Shown here: piece by piece, positions 61,032 to 64,000 of the stretch | Position numbering within the stretch: position 1 is the stretch's first letter | How the letters are laid out: every line of letters begins with the position of its first letter | Notes under the pieces: generated by a model | The model's database searches: none | Told to the model about the DNA's origin: nothing | What the model saw: the letters and a program-made list of their open reading frames with translations, nothing else | From: Mycobacterium lentiflavum | GTDB taxonomy: Bacteria; Actinomycetota; Actinomycetes; Mycobacteriales; Mycobacteriaceae | Assembly: GCF_022374895.2 (NCBI RefSeq) | Contig: NZ_CP092423.2 | Location: 1,736,001-1,800,000 of the forward strand | Direction: 5' to 3' | DNA: 64,000 nucleotides | Translations under genes and position numbers: made by a program

Positions 61032-64000
61032 GTGATCTCCAAGGTGCTGGTGGCCAATCGCGGTGAGATCGCGATACGCGCGTTCCGCGCGGCCTACGAA
61101 CTTGGCGTCGGCACGGTGGCCGTATATGCCTACGAGGACCGCAATTCGGTACACCGGCTCAAGGCCGATGAGTCGTATCAGATCGGCGATGTCGGTCATC
61201 CCGTGCGTGCTTACCTGTCCGTCGACGAGATCGTCGAAACTGCCTCCCGGGCCGGTGCCGACGCCGTCTACCCCGGGTACGGCTTCCTGTCGGAGAATCC
61301 GGCATTGGCCGCGGCCTGCGCGGACGCCGGCATCACGTTCGTCGGTCCCAGCGCCGAAATCCTTGAGCTGACCGGGAATAAGGCGCGGGCAATCGAGGCC
61401 GCCCGCGAAGCCGGGCTGCCCGTACTCGCATCTTCGGCGCCGTCGGCGTCGGTCGAGGAGCTGGTGTCCGCTGCCGCCGAGATGCGGTTTCCGTTGTTCG
61501 TCAAGGCTGTTGCCGGTGGCGGGGGGCGCGGTATGCGGCGCGTCACCGACATCGATGCGCTCACCGAGGCGATCGAGGCCGCCAGCCGTGAGGCCGAGTC
61601 GGCGTTCGGTGACCCGACGGTCTATCTCGAGCAGGCGGTGGTCAAGCCGCGCCACATCGAGGTGCAGATCCTGGGCGACAACACCGGCAACGTGATCCAC
61701 CTGCACGAGCGCGACTGCAGCGTGCAGCGTCGCCACCAGAAGGTCGTCGAATTGGCGCCCGCGCCAAACCTTTCCACCGAATTGCGCGACAAGATCTGCG
61801 CCGACGCCGTCGCCTTCGCCCGGCATATCGGGTACAGCTGTGCGGGCACCGTCGAATTCCTGCTGGACGAGAACGGTCATTACGTTTTCATCGAGATGAA
61901 TCCGCGGATTCAGGTGGAGCACACCGTGACCGAGGAGATCACCGACGTCGACCTGGTGTCCAGCCAGTTGCGCATCGCCTCCGGCGAGACGCTGGAGGAT
62001 CTGGGCCTGAGCCAGGAGAACATTCGGCCGCACGGCGCCGCACTGCAGTGCCGGATCACCACCGAAGATCCGGCCAACGGGTTCCGCCCCGACACCGGCC
62101 GGATCAGCACCTACCGCAGTCCCGGTGGTGCCGGCATCCGTCTGGACGGCAGCACCAACCTCGGCGCGGAGATCAGCGCCCACTTCGATTCGATGCTGGT
62201 CAAGTTGACCTGCCGGGGCCGCGACTTCCACACGGCGGTGTCGCGGGCCCGACGCGCGATCGCGGAGTTCCGGATTCGCGGGGTATCGACGAATATTCCT
62301 TTCCTGCAAGCGGTTCTGGACGATCCGGACTTCCAGGCCGGCCGGATCACCACGTCGTTCATCGACGAGCGCCCACATCTGCTGACCGCGCGCGGATCAG
62401 CCGACCGCGGCACCAAGATCCTCAACTACCTGGCCGACGTCACGGTCAACCATCCGCATGGCACGCACCCGTCGACGGTGTACCCACACGACAAGCTGCC
62501 GTTTATCGATCCGACCGATCTCGAGGCGGAGCCGCCGGCCGGATCAAAGCAGCGGCTAGTTGAGTTGGGGCCCGAGGGTTTTGCGCGCTGGCTGCGCGAG
62601 TCGCCCGCGGTGGGCGTCACCGACACGACCTTCCGCGATGCCCACCAGTCGTTGCTGGCGACCCGGGTGCGCACCAGTGGGCTGATGATGGTGGCGCCCT
62701 ACCTGGCCCGGACGATGCCGCAACTGCTGTCGGTGGAGTGCTGGGGCGGTGCCACTTACGATGTGGCACTTCGCTTCCTGAAAGAAGATCCTTGGGAGCG
62801 GTTGGCCACGCTGCGCGAGGCGATGCCCAACATCTGTCTGCAGATGCTGCTGCGGGGCCGAAACACCGTGGGGTACACGCCCTATCCGGAACTGGTCACC
62901 TCGGCGTTCATCGAAGAGGCGACCGCGACGGGTATCGACATCTTCCGCATCTTCGACGCGCTTAACAACCTGGACTCGATGCGCCCGGCTATCGACGCTG
63001 TCCGCGAAACCGGTTCCGCGATAGCCGAAGTCGCGATGTGCTACACCGGTGACCTGTCCGACCCGGGGGAGCGGCTCTACACGCTGGACTACTACCTCAA
63101 CCTGGCCGAGCGGATCGTGGACGCAGGTGCGCACGTGCTGGCCATCAAGGACATGGCCGGGCTGTTGCGGCCACCGGCCGCACACCAACTGGTCAGCGCG
63201 CTGCGCAGCCGGTTCGACTTGCCGATCCACGTACACACCCACGACACCCCGGGTGGCCAGCTGGCCAGCTATATGGCCGCCTGGCACGCGGGTGCCGACG
63301 CCGTCGACGGTGCCGCCGCACCGCTGGCGGGCACCACCAGCCAGCCGGCACTGAGCTCGATCGTCGCCGCCGCCGCGCACACCGAGCACGACACCGGCCT
63401 GTCGCTTTCGGCGGTATGCGCGCTGGAGCCGTACTGGGAGGCGCTGCGAAAGGTGTACGCGCCCTTCGAATCCGGGCTGCCCGGTCCGACGGGGCGGGTC
63501 TATCACCACGAAATCCCGGGTGGCCAGTTGTCGAACCTTCGCCAACAGGCGATCGCGCTGGGCTTGGGCGATCGATTCGAAGAGATCGAAGAGGCGTATG
63601 CGGGCGCTGACCGCGTGCTCGGCAGGCTGATCAAGGTCACCCCGTCGTCGAAGGTGGTCGGCGACCTGGCGCTGGCGCTGGTCGGTTCGGGGCTCACCGC
63701 AGACGAATTCTCCTCGGATCCTTCGCGATTGGACATCCCGGAATCGGTGGTGGGGTTCCTGCGCGGCGAGCTCGGGGATCCGGTCGGTGGCTGGCCGGAG
63801 CCGCTGCGCAGCGCCGCGCTGGAGGGCCGCGGGCCCGCCAAGCCGGTCCAGCAGCTCAGCGCAGAAGACGAGGCGGGGCTCGCGCTGAGCGGTGCCAAAC
63901 GTCAAGCCACGCTCAATCGACTGTTATTCCCTGGTCCGACAAAGGAATTCGAGGAGCACCGGGACACTTACGGTGACACGTCGCATCTGTCGGCCAATCA
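61032..64000 (+). CDS. pca: pyruvate carboxylase (3' truncated by window edge)
   Basis: Anaplerotic biotin enzyme making oxaloacetate from pyruvate. The first 989 codons are visible. The biotin carboxylase domain begins SKVLVANRGEIAIRAFRA and includes the ATP-grasp loop KAVAGGGGRGMR and EMNPRIQVEHTVTEE. The carboxyltransferase domain begins DTTFRDAHQSLLATRVRT and includes the catalytic-lysine motif HVLAIKDMAGLL. The frame is open through YGDTSHLSAN at the edge, so the biotin-carrier domain (about 140 residues) lies outside. The GTG start has AGGAG 6 bp upstream, 10 bp after VKOR. Confidence 0.97.
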   Translation, partial: MISKVLVANRGEIAIRAFRAAYELGVGTVAVYAYEDRNSVHRLKADESYQIGDVGHPVRAYLSVDEIVETASRAGADAVYPGYGFLSENPALAAACADAGITFVGPSAEILELTGNKARAIEAAREAGLPVLASSAPSASVEELVSAAAEMRFPLFVKAVAGGGGRGMRRVTDIDALTEAIEAASREAESAFGDPTVYLEQAVVKPRHIEVQILGDNTGNVIHLHERDCSVQRRHQKVVELAPAPNLSTELRDKICADAVAFARHIGYSCAGTVEFLLDENGHYVFIEMNPRIQVEHTVTEEITDVDLVSSQLRIASGETLEDLGLSQENIRPHGAALQCRITTEDPANGFRPDTGRISTYRSPGGAGIRLDGSTNLGAEISAHFDSMLVKLTCRGRDFHTAVSRARRAIAEFRIRGVSTNIPFLQAVLDDPDFQAGRITTSFIDERPHLLTARGSADRGTKILNYLADVTVNHPHGTHPSTVYPHDKLPFIDPTDLEAEPPAGSKQRLVELGPEGFARWLRESPAVGVTDTTFRDAHQSLLATRVRTSGLMMVAPYLARTMPQLLSVECWGGATYDVALRFLKEDPWERLATLREAMPNICLQMLLRGRNTVGYTPYPELVTSAFIEEATATGIDIFRIFDALNNLDSMRPAIDAVRETGSAIAEVAMCYTGDLSDPGERLYTLDYYLNLAERIVDAGAHVLAIKDMAGLLRPPAAHQLVSALRSRFDLPIHVHTHDTPGGQLASYMAAWHAGADAVDGAAAPLAGTTSQPALSSIVAAAAHTEHDTGLSLSAVCALEPYWEALRKVYAPFESGLPGPTGRVYHHEIPGGQLSNLRQQAIALGLGDRFEEIEEAYAGADRVLGRLIKVTPSSKVVGDLALALVGSGLTADEFSSDPSRLDIPESVVGFLRGELGDPVGGWPEPLRSAALEGRGPAKPVQQLSAEDEAGLALSGAKRQATLNRLLFPGPTKEFEEHRDTYGDTSHLSAN

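Noticed and set aside
62556..63905. 449-codon minus-strand frame opposite pca
   Set aside because: Antisense shadow of a strongly conserved carboxyltransferase domain.

Overview
The window is a chromosomal segment of a Mycobacterium, probably a nontuberculous, slow-growing species. The evidence is high GC, frequent GTG starts, leaderless genes with TAnnnT boxes about 7-9 bases before the start codon, and mycobacterial hallmarks: MmpS/MmpL, mycobacterial lipoproteins, a HupB with a lysine/alanine tail, FbiD, LipN and Pca. From memory of the M. tuberculosis H37Rv map, the backbone follows Rv3024c to Rv2967c in reverse order. Species cannot be fixed from sequence alone. No insertion sequence, phage or CRISPR array was seen.

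Layout. 1-5.3 kb: 3' part of mnmA, a small membrane protein, an LpqA-type lipoprotein, a MetE-like protein and ligA. 5.3-9.4 kb: a TetR-mmpS-mmpL efflux module with a perfect palindromic operator over the mmpS promoter; I do not recall it at this place in H37Rv. 9.4-16.1 kb: an ACT protein, gatC-gatA, pfkA, an orphan MinD-like ATPase and gatB, so the tRNA amidotransferase subunits are split by pfkA and the ATPase. 16.1-18.7 kb: lppZ, a DoxX protein and cfp6. 18.8-22.5 kb: the ilvB-ilvN-ilvC branched-chain operon, with a leader peptide and an intrinsic attenuator. 22.6-27.4 kb: a WrbA-like flavoprotein coupled to an FAD dehydrogenase, then serA and leuB. 27.3-31.5 kb: an MFS carrier, a 56-bp tandem repeat at the promoter of a fumarylacetoacetase-family gene, gltX, and tRNA-Gln and tRNA-Glu. 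31.5-35.8 kb: an F420/FMN split-barrel protein, an IclR regulator divergent from leuCD across a large inverted repeat, and hupB. 35.8-44.5 kb: mutT1, ppk, fbiD, gpsA, ddl, a DUF3515 protein, thiL and ung. 44.5-50.8 kb: an accessory block (SDR, DUF1214, sulfotransferase, SnoaL-like protein, two more SDRs, a secreted protein and a decayed gene). 50.8-64 kb: rpmB, a FakA-like protein, recG, a secreted HNH nuclease, a methyltransferase that appears to have lost its start codon, two adjacent aldo-keto reductases, lipN, a DsbA/VKOR pair and the 5' part of pca.

Functionally the window is dominated by branched-chain amino acid synthesis (ilvBNC, leuB, leuCD), tRNA charging and modification (gatCAB, gltX, mnmA and two tRNAs) and genome maintenance (ligA, recG, ung, mutT1, hupB). 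Regulation is visible in four places: the ilv attenuator, the IclR/leuC intergenic palindrome, the TetR operator, and a palindrome over the hupB -35. The most unusual signals are the TetR/MmpSL module, the promoter-embedded tandem repeat, the start codon apparently lost inside a stop/start overlap, and the sulfotransferase/DUF1214 block.
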